Notes: generated from the sequence alone by a model not told the origin. A DNA stretch of 64,000 nucleotides from Puteibacter caeruleilacunae (GCA_005217565.1 SJCO01000016.1:1-64000), one strand, 5' to 3'. Shown: positions 47,748 through 56,090, counted from the stretch's first letter. Numbers and translations are program-made.

Positions 47748-48522
47748 TCTATCTCTTTTTTAATTCCATTACCACATGTAGAAAACGGACCTCCTACAGC
47801 ACGAAATTTGTGTGTCCAGTAATGAGCTCTTCTTTCAGCTTGTTTATAAACACGAGCTACTGGATTTTCAATTTTCGTAATTACAATTTTTTCGTTTTGA
47901 TCATCATAAGCACCTGCATTCTCATACCAATCCATATACTTATTAACCTCATCCAATGTTGCAGATAATCCAGATGCTTTCTTTTCCAAGGGATCATAGT
48001 ATTCGACATACTTATGGCCTAATTCATGTATTAAACCAATCGCAGGAGATTGTCTTCCTCCTTCATTCGTGATAATCCCACCTTCTGATGCCCAATTAAT
48101 TTTACCTGACGCGCTACTTTTTTCACACCATTCGACAATAATAATTGCAGTATAAGTATCATCATTTGCTAAAGTATTAATAATTCCCAACTGATCAGCT
48201 CCATCATTAATTAAACCATTTAAAGATGTAAATGCAGCATCCACGAATTCATTTTTCACATCACTCATATTAACGTAATTACCATCTACGTCGTAAAGTT
48301 TTTGATTTTTGTACTGATACTTATCATTCTTTCCTTCACCATAATAAATCCAAATTTCCTTTCCAATTGAGGATCTACCACATGCCATCTTCCTATCTCC
48401 GCATAATAAAACCTATCCCCATAATCATACAAGTCCAAAAAAACGCCACCAAATTGTTCATCCTGAATTTCCTTGCCATTATAAAGATATTTATTTTCAC
48501 TGAAAGTATCATAAGGAAACAT
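47744..48522 (-). pseudogene. Metallopeptidase-like Rhs tip with deleted linker (cassette O)
   Basis: 48286-48522 gives [53 protein letters not shown] deletion removes the usual YxxCxNNPIxFIDPxG and changes frame. The tip then reads [20 protein letters not shown] and AIGLIHELGHKYVEYY with HExxH, then DEVNKYMDWY. The tip itself is open for over 200 codons from 48388. Its first residues match those of cassette C, so these two share a tip family. Confidence 0.75.
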
Positions 48523-48605
48523 GATTCTAGGTGGACATTATCCGCCTAACACCGCCCAAATAAGAAAGGTTGATTTGTTACAGGAACAGATGGCAAAAAA
48601 GTCAG
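48478..48605. repeat. Boundary repeat r5
   Basis: Copy with both sides well kept; XRE side reads RKVDLLQEQMAKKSG. Confidence 0.8.
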
Positions 48606-48720
48606 GCGCAAAATGCCCTGATATTGGTCGTTCTGAAAACGACAAGATGAGGCCATCATTTAAGATTGTAGTTAAATGTCCGATTTACTGAATATTTCTT
48701 TTAAGATTGAATTTCGTTAG
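48560..48720 (+). pseudogene. Truncated XRE remnant (X7)
   Basis: LLQEQMAKKSGAKCPDIGRS, DKMRPSFKI, then a deletion and stop. Close to X4 in its preserved part. No C-terminal half. Confidence 0.65.
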
Positions 48721-48781
48721 TCGTAATTCATAGTTTTGATTCACCTCGTAATGACTAAAACCAACGAGGGAAGACTTTCTA

Positions 48782-49201
48782 CTATTTAAATACCAAACAT
48801 GCTTCCTGATATTCCCATTTCTTTTGTTTTTCGCCTACTTCAAGAAAGTTTTTAACATCAGAATATGACTTATCTTTAGGAATATTCACAGATATAAGGT
48901 TTTTAATGTGACTACCTTCCCAACCACACCCCAACTTCACAAGCTCGGCACCAACACTTTCCACTTTACTCTCATCAAAAACAACTAATTGTATGACGCT
49001 ATTCCCAGAAGCTTCGATCAAGCTATCAAAATACAACTCACCATTATCATTCTCAACAGAAACTATATCATCTAAAGCTATATTTTTGGCAAAAAATGGA
49101 ACATTATCAATCCTATAATTTTCTCCAATTTTAGTAGCCCATACACTTTCTATTTTATATGATCCACCTTCTTCGTATAATAACAATACCTTTTCTTGCA
49201 T
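48782..49201 (-). CDS. DUF4265-family protein, immunity candidate (cassette P)
   Basis: 139 residues, cytosolic. The pattern ESVWATKIGENYRIDNVPFF then IALDDIVSVENDNGELYFDS, IEASGNSVIQL is that of DUF4265 (Pfam), small proteins often found beside polymorphic toxin genes. The C-terminal half (GCGWEGSHIKNLISVNIPKD) also fits. Its toxin survives only as the tail at 49239. Confidence 0.75.
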   Translation of the reverse strand: MQEKVLLLYEEGGSYKIESVWATKIGENYRIDNVPFFAKNIALDDIVSVENDNGELYFDSLIEASGNSVIQLVVFDESKVESVGAELVKLGCGWEGSHIKNLISVNIPKDKSYSDVKNFLEVGEKQKKWEYQEACLVFK

Positions 49202-49238
49202 ATTTTTATTGTTGTTCTGGCAAATCGATACCCTTTTC

Positions 49239-49293
49239 TTATTTACAATCTAGGCATAAAATCTCACCGCTATATGGAGTTACACTACCTCCT
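49239..49293 (-). pseudogene. Tail of a lost Rhs tip (cassette P)
   Basis: GGSVTPYSGEILCLDCK, stop; 38 bases before the DUF4265 start. Preceded by an in-frame stop. Confidence 0.4.
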
Positions 49294-49444
49294 CAATTTT
49301 GGATCAATATGATTTACATGCGCTTCATTTAACCTCTATTTTCAGTAGCATATTACTATTTCTACTTTCTGTGAAATCAAGCAATACGTTCAGACTAGCT
49401 TTATAAACTCTGACAAGCAAAGAAATACCTCTACTCTTCTAAGT

Positions 49445-49888
49445 TTAATATTTTTCAAAAACATAGGAGATACATGGAGTTCTAGATTTAAAAATCCCTC
49501 GCTCGTATGCTTGCAAATGTCTCTTTGCTAATCCCTTGAATCTCTTGTAGCGTTTCTTATTTATTCTTTTAATTGAAATAAAGTCATAAATGACATCTAC
49601 CATCATAATAATTTCCAGATTTTGACAATCCTCTCTTATTTTAACTGATATCCATTCCATTCCTATAAATCCAAGTAATAACTCTTTTGTTTCAGCTGGA
49701 ACTTCTATCTTAAAATAACCATCTACACCAGTTGAACCTAGAGCAATCGTATCCATATTATGGATTATCGCTTTAGGGATAGGTTCTATATCTTCTGATA
49801 TAATCCTTCCAGTTATTATCTTAGTCTCTTGTCCGCTAAGTATACTTGTAGATAGAATTACAATTAAAAGGCTTAATAAAACTTTCAT
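49445..49888 (-). CDS. Secreted carboxypeptidase-regulatory-like domain protein (cassette Q)
   Basis: 147 residues from MKVLLSLLIVILSTSILSGQ, a clean signal peptide; eight more residues are open upstream. TGRIISEDIEPIPKAIIHNM, GSTGVDGYFKIEVPAETKEL and LLLGFIGMEWISVKI form a CarboxypepD_reg-like beta-sandwich of the type used as a spacer in TonB-dependent receptors but here alone. The basic C-terminus (RINKKRYKRFKGLAKRHLQA) is unusual. Likely the immunity gene of a lost tip. Confidence 0.6.
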   Translation of the reverse strand: MKVLLSLLIVILSTSILSGQETKIITGRIISEDIEPIPKAIIHNMDTIALGSTGVDGYFKIEVPAETKELLLGFIGMEWISVKIREDCQNLEIIMMVDVIYDFISIKRINKKRYKRFKGLAKRHLQAYERGIFKSRTPCISYVFEKY

Positions 49889-49914
49889 TTTATAGTGGTT
49901 TATTTTTTCCAATA

Positions 49915-50031
49915 TCCTTTACATACCATCTTGCTAGTTTCACATCAAAGAACTTGTCAATCTACTCTCTGCAGCAATAAAGATATTTATTTTCACTGAA
50001 AGTGTCATAAGGCAACATGATTCTGAGCAGA
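49915..50031 (-). pseudogene. Rhs tail remnant (cassette Q)
   Basis: [18 protein letters not shown], stop, then FFDVKLARWYVKDIG: a worn copy of the tail, last in the array on this side. Confidence 0.6.
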
Positions 50032-50060
50032 TATTATCTATCAAGCACCACCTAATAACA
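49976..50060. repeat. Boundary repeat r6
   Basis: Last copy of the boundary repeat. The XRE side is lost and runs straight into the terminator of the DUF1015 gene, marking the right edge of the array. Confidence 0.7.
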
Positions 50061-50096
50061 AGAAAGGCCGCCCCTAACCAGGAACAGCCTTTCTGA
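50058..50096 (-). terminator. Terminator of the DUF1015 gene
   Basis: AGAAAGGC / GCCTTTCT stem with an 18-base loop and T-rich minus-strand tail. Confidence 0.75.
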
Positions 50097-50117
50097 AATA
50101 TTTGTAAAATAGTTTAC

Positions 50118-51368
50118 TTAGTCTAGTTTGTGGATTACCAAACCTGAGCGCAGTTTAGGCTCAAACCAGGTAGTCTTAGGAGGCATGATGTTGCCAGTAT
50201 CAGCAATATCAATTAGCTGTTGCATTGAAACAGGATAAAGTGCAAATGCAGCAACCATCTCACCATTATCAACGCGACGCTTCAATTCACCCAATCCGCG
50301 GATACCACCTACGAAATCAATACGCTTCGAAGTACGAAGATCTTTGATATCAAGGATAGGTTCCAACACTTGATTAGAAAGAATAGTTACATCAAGCACA
50401 CCAATAGGATCATTATCATCATAAGTACCCTCTTTGGCAGTCAGGCGATACCACTTACCAGCCATATACATGCTAAACTCATGCAATGCAGCAGGTTTAT
50501 AAATATCCTCGCCCATGCAAGCAACTTCGAATGAAGCCTCAAGCTTTTGAATAAACTCCTCTTCCGATAAGTCATTCAAATCTTTCACCACACGGTTATA
50601 GTCGATAATATTCAACTGATTGTCTGGGAAATGAACAGCCATGAAGAAGTTATACTCCTCATCGCCAGTATGATTAGGATTCTGTGATTTCTTCTCTTCA
50701 CCAATACGCGCAGCAGCTGCAGTACGGTGGTGACCATCAGCAACATAAGTAGAAGGCACCTCGTTAGCAAAAAGCTCCTCAATACGCTTATTTGTCTCAG
50801 CTGAATTGATTGCCCAGAAATGATGACCGAAACCATCCTCTGCAGTAAAATCATAATCAGCAGGCTGATTCTTCACAATATTCTCAACGATCTCGTCGAT
50901 TTCAGCAACCGCCTTATACGAGAAGAATACAGGCTCAATATTAGCATTGGTAAAGCGAGTAAGCACCATGCGATCCTCCTCCTTGTCAGGACGAGTCAAC
51001 TCATGCTTTTTAATGATACCATTGTGGTAGTCATCACATGCAGCACAACCAACAATACCATATTGAGTTTTTCCATCCATAGTCTGCGCATAGATGTAGA
51101 ACTTAGCCTCATCATCCTGCACCAACCACTCATTATTTTGAAAAGCAGTTAAATTGTCAACCGACTTGTTATAAACAGTATCAGAGTGAATATCCACTCC
51201 CGGCTCACAATCAATCTCTGCACGCGTAACATGAAGCAACGACTTCGCTTTGCCTTCAGCCATTTGCGCAGCCTCTTCGCTATTCATTACGTCGTATGGC
51301 AAGCATGCCAACTCTTCTACTACATCCTGTGGAGGACGTAAGCCTTTAAACGGTTTTACGATAGCCAT
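50118..51368 (-). CDS. DUF1015 family protein
   Basis: 416 residues, cytosolic. IVKPFKGLRPPQDVVEELAC, LPYDVMNSEEA and KKHELTRPDKEEDR near the N-terminus, and YVADGHHRTAAAARIGEE in the middle, are hallmark segments of DUF1015 (Pfam). The invariant DGHHR suggests a nucleotide- or phosphate-handling site, but the function is unknown. In this window it is the last of a minus-strand run after serC and serA, an arrangement I associate with Bacteroidota, hinting at a link to serine metabolism. Confidence 0.9.
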   Translation of the reverse strand: MAIVKPFKGLRPPQDVVEELACLPYDVMNSEEAAQMAEGKAKSLLHVTRAEIDCEPGVDIHSDTVYNKSVDNLTAFQNNEWLVQDDEAKFYIYAQTMDGKTQYGIVGCAACDDYHNGIIKKHELTRPDKEEDRMVLTRFTNANIEPVFFSYKAVAEIDEIVENIVKNQPADYDFTAEDGFGHHFWAINSAETNKRIEELFANEVPSTYVADGHHRTAAAARIGEEKKSQNPNHTGDEEYNFFMAVHFPDNQLNIIDYNRVVKDLNDLSEEEFIQKLEASFEVACMGEDIYKPAALHEFSMYMAGKWYRLTAKEGTYDDNDPIGVLDVTILSNQVLEPILDIKDLRTSKRIDFVGGIRGLGELKRRVDNGEMVAAFALYPVSMQQLIDIADTGNIMPPKTTWFEPKLRSGLVIHKLD

Positions 51369-51391
51369 ATTCTTGGTTTTATTAAGGTATT

Positions 51392-51431
51392 AAAAAAGAA
51401 TGTCTGAGCCTCAGGCCAGAGGCACAGACAT
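51392..51431 (-). terminator. Terminator between serA and the DUF1015 gene
   Basis: ATGTCTGAGCCT / AGGCACAGACAT stem with an 8-base loop followed by T6 on the minus strand; could be partly read through. Confidence 0.85.
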
Positions 51432-51446
51432 CCGGCATATCTAATG

Positions 51447-52367
51447 TTAGTTTACTTTAAAAGTAACGTCACCTTCCTTAAGGAAAGCCACAATTTGGTT
51501 AGCTGCAGCAACACCTGCATTAACGTTAGCCTCGAAAGTCTGAGCACCCATTTTCTTAGGAGTGAAGAAGAATCTTCCTTCGAATTTCTCAGCAAATACA
51601 TCTTTTGAATCAGGAGCAATATCAGAGATATATTTAAAGTCGGCACGGTCTTCCATCAACTTGATCATACCAGCCTCGTCGATAACCTCTTTACGTGCAG
51701 TATTCACTAACACACCACCTTCAGGCATCTTGTTCAACAAATCGTAGTTGATAGAACCTTTGGTTTTGTCGTTAGCAGGAATGTGTAGAGAAATGTAGTT
51801 ACATGAAGCATACAATTCCTCAGCAGAAGCAACAGGAGTAACACCCTCAGCCTCTAAAGCAGCATCCTCAACAAATGGATCGAAAGCTTTCACTTCCATA
51901 CCAAATCCTTTAGCGATACGAGCAACATTGCGACCAACGTTACCATATGCATGGATACCGATAGTTTTACCTTTCAACTCAACACCAGCAGTACCGTTAT
52001 AGCTGTTACGCGCCAACAATACCATCATACCAATAGCCAACTCAGCCACAGCATTAGCGTTTTGTCCAGGAGTATTCATCACCACCACATTTCTTTCAGT
52101 AGCAGCAGCAAGATCAACGTTATCGTAACCAGCACCGGCACGAACAACGATTTTCAATTCTTTAGCTGCATCCATTACCTCAGCAGTAATTTTATCTGAA
52201 CGGATAATGATAGCAGCAGCATCAGCAACAGCCTCTAAAAGCTGAGCCTTATCAGTATATTTCTCCAACAATGCCAATTCAAAACCAGCAGCGTCGGTAA
52301 CTTCTTTAATTTGGTCAATTGCAGCAGGTGCAAATGGTTTTTCGGTAGCTACAAGAATCTTAGTCAT
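51447..52367 (-). CDS. serA: D-3-phosphoglycerate dehydrogenase, short form
   Basis: First step of serine synthesis: 3-phosphoglycerate to 3-phosphohydroxypyruvate with NAD+. 306 residues, catalytic and Rossmann domains only, no ACT or ASB regulatory domain. Arg76 lies in VVRAGAGYDNVD; the NAD loop is GIHAYGNVGRNVARIAKGFG; NTARKEVIDE follows. The place of the catalytic His in the usual 'TPH-GG-T' is taken by Lys271 in FFTPKKMGAQTFEAN. The same tail occurs in other Bacteroidota SerA proteins as I remember them, so it is a family trait rather than damage. Follows serC by 85 bases. Confidence 0.9.
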   Translation of the reverse strand: MTKILVATEKPFAPAAIDQIKEVTDAAGFELALLEKYTDKAQLLEAVADAAAIIIRSDKITAEVMDAAKELKIVVRAGAGYDNVDLAAATERNVVVMNTPGQNANAVAELAIGMMVLLARNSYNGTAGVELKGKTIGIHAYGNVGRNVARIAKGFGMEVKAFDPFVEDAALEAEGVTPVASAEELYASCNYISLHIPANDKTKGSINYDLLNKMPEGGVLVNTARKEVIDEAGMIKLMEDRADFKYISDIAPDSKDVFAEKFEGRFFFTPKKMGAQTFEANVNAGVAAANQIVAFLKEGDVTFKVN

Positions 52368-52405
52368 AATTCTGTAATTTATATATTCGATTTTGATGTG
52401 ATAAA

Positions 52406-52438
52406 TAAAAAAGAGTCAGAGTAAAAACCCTGACTCCA
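52406..52438 (-). terminator. serC terminator
   Basis: GGAGTCAG / CTGACTC stem with T6 on the minus strand. It lies between serC and serA, so the two may be separately controlled. Confidence 0.85.
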
Positions 52439-52451
52439 GCTCATTATAGTA

Positions 52452-53522
52452 TTATAATTTAGCTTCAAATTCTTTCATGGCATCAGCTAATGCCTGAATG
52501 CTTTCTTTTGGCATCGCATTGTAAGTAGAAGCACGGAAACCACCAACTGAACGGTGTCCCTTAATTCCTACCATACCTCTTTCAGTAGCAAATGTAAAGA
52601 AGTCTTTCTCCAATTCTTTGTACTCATCAGACATTACGAAACAAACATTCATCAATGAACGATCAGCCTCATTAGGAACTGTAGGAACGAACATCTTATT
52701 ACGATCAATTTCATCATAAAGAACTGCAGCTTTCTCAATGTTGATTTTTTCCATAGCAGCCAAACCACCTTTTTCCTTCAACCACTTCAAAGTTTGAAGA
52801 GCAGCATATACAGGAACACAAGGAGGAGTGTTGAACATAGAACCTTTATCAATATGAGTACGGTAGTCAACCATTGAAGGCAACGTACGCTCAACCTTAC
52901 CTAAGGCGTCTTCACGAACAATTACGAAAGCAACACCAGAAGGAGCAAGGTTCTTCTGAGCACCACCATAAATTACATCATATTTAGAAACATCAACAGG
53001 GCGACTGAAGATATCTGATGACATATCAGCTACAAGGCGAACACCAAGATCAAGATCCTCTTTAATTTGAGTACCGAAAATAGTGTTATTAGTAGTAATG
53101 TGGAAGTAATCTGCATCAGCAGGCACTTCGTATCCCTTAGGAATATAGTTATAGTTGGAATCCTTGGAAGAAGCTACTTCTACTACCTCTCCAACCAACT
53201 TAGCTTCTTTAATAGCTTTTGCAGCCCAGGTACCTGTGTTCAAGTAGGCAGCCTTATTCTGCAATAGGTTGTATGGTAGCATGAAGAATTGAGAACTAGC
53301 TCCTCCACCAAGGAAAAGCACGTGATAACCTGCAGGAACATCAAGCAACTCTTTTACCAAAGCTTGAGCCTCATCCATTACAGCAACAAATTCCTTACTG
53401 CGGTGCGAAACCTCCATCAGCGACAAGCCCGTACCGGCAAAGTTTAGAACTGCTTCAGCTGTGTTTTTGATGGTGTACTGTGGCAGGATAGAGGGTCCTG
53501 CATAAAAATTATGCTTCTTCAT
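52452..53522 (-). CDS. serC: Phosphoserine aminotransferase
   Basis: PLP enzyme converting 3-phosphohydroxypyruvate and glutamate to phosphoserine and 2-oxoglutarate. Also used in pyridoxal phosphate synthesis in many bacteria. 356 residues, starting [20 protein letters not shown], with [28 protein letters not shown], the PLP Lys in [13 protein letters not shown], and [17 protein letters not shown]. Length and motifs are normal. Confidence 0.95.
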   Translation of the reverse strand: MKKHNFYAGPSILPQYTIKNTAEAVLNFAGTGLSLMEVSHRSKEFVAVMDEAQALVKELLDVPAGYHVLFLGGGASSQFFMLPYNLLQNKAAYLNTGTWAAKAIKEAKLVGEVVEVASSKDSNYNYIPKGYEVPADADYFHITTNNTIFGTQIKEDLDLGVRLVADMSSDIFSRPVDVSKYDVIYGGAQKNLAPSGVAFVIVREDALGKVERTLPSMVDYRTHIDKGSMFNTPPCVPVYAALQTLKWLKEKGGLAAMEKINIEKAAVLYDEIDRNKMFVPTVPNEADRSLMNVCFVMSDEYKELEKDFFTFATERGMVGIKGHRSVGGFRASTYNAMPKESIQALADAMKEFEAKL

Positions 53523-53640
53523 CGTTTAAAATTTTGTATTAATTATATTTTATCGTCTTTATCTTCTTTACTCAAATAAATGAAATAGAATACCCTTTAC
53601 AACTGTCAAAAGTCATACATGTTGTAAAACAATATTTCTC

Positions 53641-53664
53641 CGAACAACACTAACGGATTGTTCG
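53641..53664. promoter_or_regulatory. Palindrome upstream of serC
   Basis: CGAACAA / TTGTTCG separated by ten bases, with a second small palindrome (TTGTAAAACAA) about 10 bases to its left. Placed in the gap between serC and the comB-like gene, a possible operator. No known binding protein can be named. Confidence 0.35.
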
Positions 53665-53712
53665 AAACAACCTTTCATTTTTTAAACAGAATAGAATCGT
53701 TGGCGTAAAAGT

Positions 53713-54444
53713 CTACGATTCCAAAACCAGACATTTATTATCATAAACAGGAATTACCTCAGAGGTATCCGGCGTATGGCAATAATCGATGCAGTCGTCC
53801 AGTCCTTTTGACGCTAAACGTGCTTTTTGCGCTGCTTTTTGGATATACGATTGAAGATCAGGTTTCGCTTTTTCCCATAAATCCAATGCTGCCAAGGCAG
53901 AATCACAAATGGTATGAAACTTATCCGACTCCAACAATTTCTCAGCCAGAGCACCGGCAAATACAGTATCCTCCAGACTAAAGCGATCTTTCCATGAAGC
54001 ACAGAAAATCAATACGGGAGCATTTTGTTGTTTTATCCAGTTAGCTACAGCTGTAAGATTGAGAAACGATCCAACAACCACCTTTTTCGAATGACTCGCC
54101 ATATTAATTGTACGCGTACCATTGGTAGTTGAGTAAACGATATCTTTACCAGCTACTCGTTCTTTTGTAAAATTAAACGGCGAATTACCGAAATCGGCAA
54201 AATCTAGCACATAGCCGTCACGTTCCGACGCTACAGTGTATCCCTTCGCTTTCATCTCGCGCGCCTCCTCCACTGTTGATACAGGAATAATCTTATTTAC
54301 TCCATTATCGAAAGCAGCACAAATTGACGATGTGGCTCTCAATATATCAACTACTACTACTATATTCTCATCATCTGCATATCTGTCGTACATTGCTGGC
54401 GACAGACAGACCTCAATACGATTGGGATTTCTATCCATTGTCAT
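53713..54444 (-). CDS. comB: 2-phosphosulfolactate phosphatase-like protein
   Basis: 243 residues of the ComB family (Mg-dependent acid phosphatase; in methanogens it makes sulfolactate for coenzyme M). RIEVCLSPAMYDRYADDENI, VVVVDILRATSSICAAFDNG, ASERDGYVLDFADFGNSPFN and STTNGTRTINMASHS are the conserved blocks. No other coenzyme M or sulfolactate gene is seen. In Bacteroidota a role towards sulfonolipids or sulfolactate is possible but unproven. Alternative start two codons inside. Confidence 0.8.
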   Translation of the reverse strand: MTMDRNPNRIEVCLSPAMYDRYADDENIVVVVDILRATSSICAAFDNGVNKIIPVSTVEEAREMKAKGYTVASERDGYVLDFADFGNSPFNFTKERVAGKDIVYSTTNGTRTINMASHSKKVVVGSFLNLTAVANWIKQQNAPVLIFCASWKDRFSLEDTVFAGALAEKLLESDKFHTICDSALAALDLWEKAKPDLQSYIQKAAQKARLASKGLDDCIDYCHTPDTSEVIPVYDNKCLVLES

Positions 54445-54462
54445 GGCTAATGTTTAAGGGTG

Positions 54463-54470
54463 CAAAGATA
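54463..54470 (-). promoter_or_regulatory. -7 box of the comB-like gene
   Basis: Minus-strand TATCTTTG, a full match to TAnnTTTG, 19 bases before the ATG; the leader would be very short. No good -33 element is evident. Confidence 0.55.
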
Positions 54471-54533
54471 GGGTATTTTTACTCAAAACATGACTTTGGT
54501 CATTATTACCCCACCTCAAATTAACATCTAATT

Positions 54534-54566
54534 AAAAAAACACCCGAATAATTTATAATTCGGGTG
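54534..54566 (-). terminator. gcvT terminator
   Basis: CACCCGAAT / ATTCGGGTG stem with a 7-T tail on the minus strand. Confidence 0.9.
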
Positions 54567-54593
54567 CTATATACTGTGTTTTACTAATAATTT

Positions 54594-55676
54594 TTAAATA
54601 AATGGGAGCTTCACAATTTCAGCTTTCAATCTACGTTTACGAACCTGGATATAGATTTCAGTTCCTAATTTAGTATAACCTTTTTTCAAATATCCCATTC
54701 CGATACCTTTTTGAAGAACAGGCGATTGAGTACCTGAAGTAACCTTACCAATCACTTCTCCCTCGGCAGTTACAATATCATAATCATGACGAGGAATACC
54801 TCGGTCGATCATTACAAATCCACGTAAACGCTTGTTAATACCGTCTTCTTTTAATTTCAACATGAAATCTTTATCAATAAAATCCTTTTCGTCGGTAAAT
54901 TTGGTAATCCAGCCCAATCCTGCCTCTAAAGGAGAGGTAGTATCGTCGATATCGTTACCATATAAGCAGTATCCCATTTCAAGACGTAAGGTATCGCGAG
55001 CACCTAAACCGATAGGCTTAATACCTTCCTCCTGACCAGCCTCGAAGATAGCTTTCCAGATAGCGTCGGCATGATCGTTATAGAAATACAACTCAAAACC
55101 ACCAGCACCAGTATAACCGGTTGCCGAGATGATCACATTATCAATACCAGCGAATTTACCCACAGTAAAAGTATAGTACTTGATTTCGTCAAGATTTACA
55201 TCTGTAAGCTTCTGCAAAACGGCAGTAGCTTTAGGTCCTTGAATAGCCAGCTGACTAATATTATCAGAAGCATTTTCAAGTTCAGCTCCTTCAATTTGAT
55301 TTTCAACCAACCAATTCCAGTCCTTCTCAATATTGGAAGCATTCACCACCAACATATATTTATTCTCCTCGTAGTAGTATACCAACAGATCATCAACGAT
55401 ACCACCCTTACCATTAGGGAAGCATGAATACTGCGCCTGACCGATAGTCAAAGCAGACACATCGTTTGTTGTCACCTTTTGTACAAAGTCGAGCGCTTTA
55501 GGGCCTTTCACCCAAATTTCGCCCATATGCGACACATCGAACACTCCTACTCCGTTTCTCACGGTCATATGTTCATCGGTAATACCCGAGTACTCAACTG
55601 GCATCTCGTAACCAGCAAAAGGAACCATTCTAGCTCCACATTCTTTATGAATAGCGTTAAATGCAGTTATCTTCAT
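54594..55676 (-). CDS. gcvT: Glycine cleavage system T protein (aminomethyltransferase)
   Basis: Tetrahydrofolate-dependent step of glycine cleavage: releases ammonia and makes 5,10-methylene-THF from the H-protein arm. 360 residues: [71 protein letters not shown], and the C-terminal barrel with [11 protein letters not shown]. Complete. The other gcv genes are not nearby. Sits next to serine genes, fitting one-carbon supply. Confidence 0.95.
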   Translation of the reverse strand: MKITAFNAIHKECGARMVPFAGYEMPVEYSGITDEHMTVRNGVGVFDVSHMGEIWVKGPKALDFVQKVTTNDVSALTIGQAQYSCFPNGKGGIVDDLLVYYYEENKYMLVVNASNIEKDWNWLVENQIEGAELENASDNISQLAIQGPKATAVLQKLTDVNLDEIKYYTFTVGKFAGIDNVIISATGYTGAGGFELYFYNDHADAIWKAIFEAGQEEGIKPIGLGARDTLRLEMGYCLYGNDIDDTTSPLEAGLGWITKFTDEKDFIDKDFMLKLKEDGINKRLRGFVMIDRGIPRHDYDIVTAEGEVIGKVTSGTQSPVLQKGIGMGYLKKGYTKLGTEIYIQVRKRRLKAEIVKLPFI

Positions 55677-55705
55677 TGATGTTAGCTTTTAGATTTAATT
55701 ACCCA

Positions 55706-55713
55706 CAAATGTA
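55706..55713 (-). promoter_or_regulatory. -7 box of gcvT
   Basis: TACATTTG on the minus strand, 29 bases before the ATG; the -33 element is unclear. Confidence 0.5.
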
Positions 55714-55907
55714 ACGAAAATAACCGCAGCGTTTATATGAGTATTGTCAGGAGATGGGGAGAAAAAACATACTACATGCCATTGTTGAGATTAATTTGAT
55801 CATAGAAAAGAAATTATCAAGAAAAGTAACTGTTGCAAAATATGAAACAGTTCAGAAGCAAGGTAGTCGCACAGTTTAAAGAGAGTCTATTGTTTAAAAG
55901 AACGAAC
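55714..55907. other. Intergenic, nothing recognised
   Basis: About 190 AT-rich bases upstream of gcvT. No repeat or RNA structure seen. Confidence 0.3.
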
Positions 55908-56090
55908 TCATTCCTCTATCATATATTCATCAAGCTTTTTAATAAAGACATCAAGCCTTTTACTCTTGTATTCTTCTAAATTAAGAATAATTATTCCTCT
56001 CGTTTTTCGATTTTCATATCCTGACACCTCAATTGAGTCAACAAATACTTCGGCCAAACTATCCACTTTTAGAATATTCAAAGAACTCAT
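55908..56090 (-). CDS. Small hypothetical protein or immunity fragment
   Basis: 60 codons, SSLNILKVDSLAEVFVDSIE to a very acidic/basic end (FIKKLDEYMIEE). Composition is coding-like. Likely the C-terminal part of a larger accessory protein like those in the cassette array, without its tip. Confidence 0.35.
   Translation of the reverse strand: MSSLNILKVDSLAEVFVDSIEVSGYENRKTRGIIILNLEEYKSKRLDVFIKKLDEYMIEE

Larger units (their letters stand above)
27478..50060 (-). other. Array of orphan Rhs tip/immunity cassettes
   Basis: About 22.6 kb made of roughly 17 cassettes, all Rhs parts on the minus strand. A typical unit reads leftwards: boundary repeat with [14 protein letters not shown](GKE), Rhs tail NYDYGARxYDAExGRWHxxDPLAE, variable tip, one or two immunity-type genes. 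A truncated plus-strand XRE gene with its own terminator often closes the unit on the right. No full Rhs core of this lineage is present. At least three different Rhs tail lineages occur. Broken units are listed as pseudogenes below. Orphan tip modules downstream of Rhs and CDI genes are an established concept; the XRE-interleaved layout is what I find unusual. Confidence 0.85.

Noticed and set aside
35535-50060. Direct repeats spaced along the array as a possible CRISPR
   Set aside because: Repeats are about 125 bases, 1.4-3.9 kb apart, and coding on both strands; no short regular repeat/spacer series and no cas genes are present.
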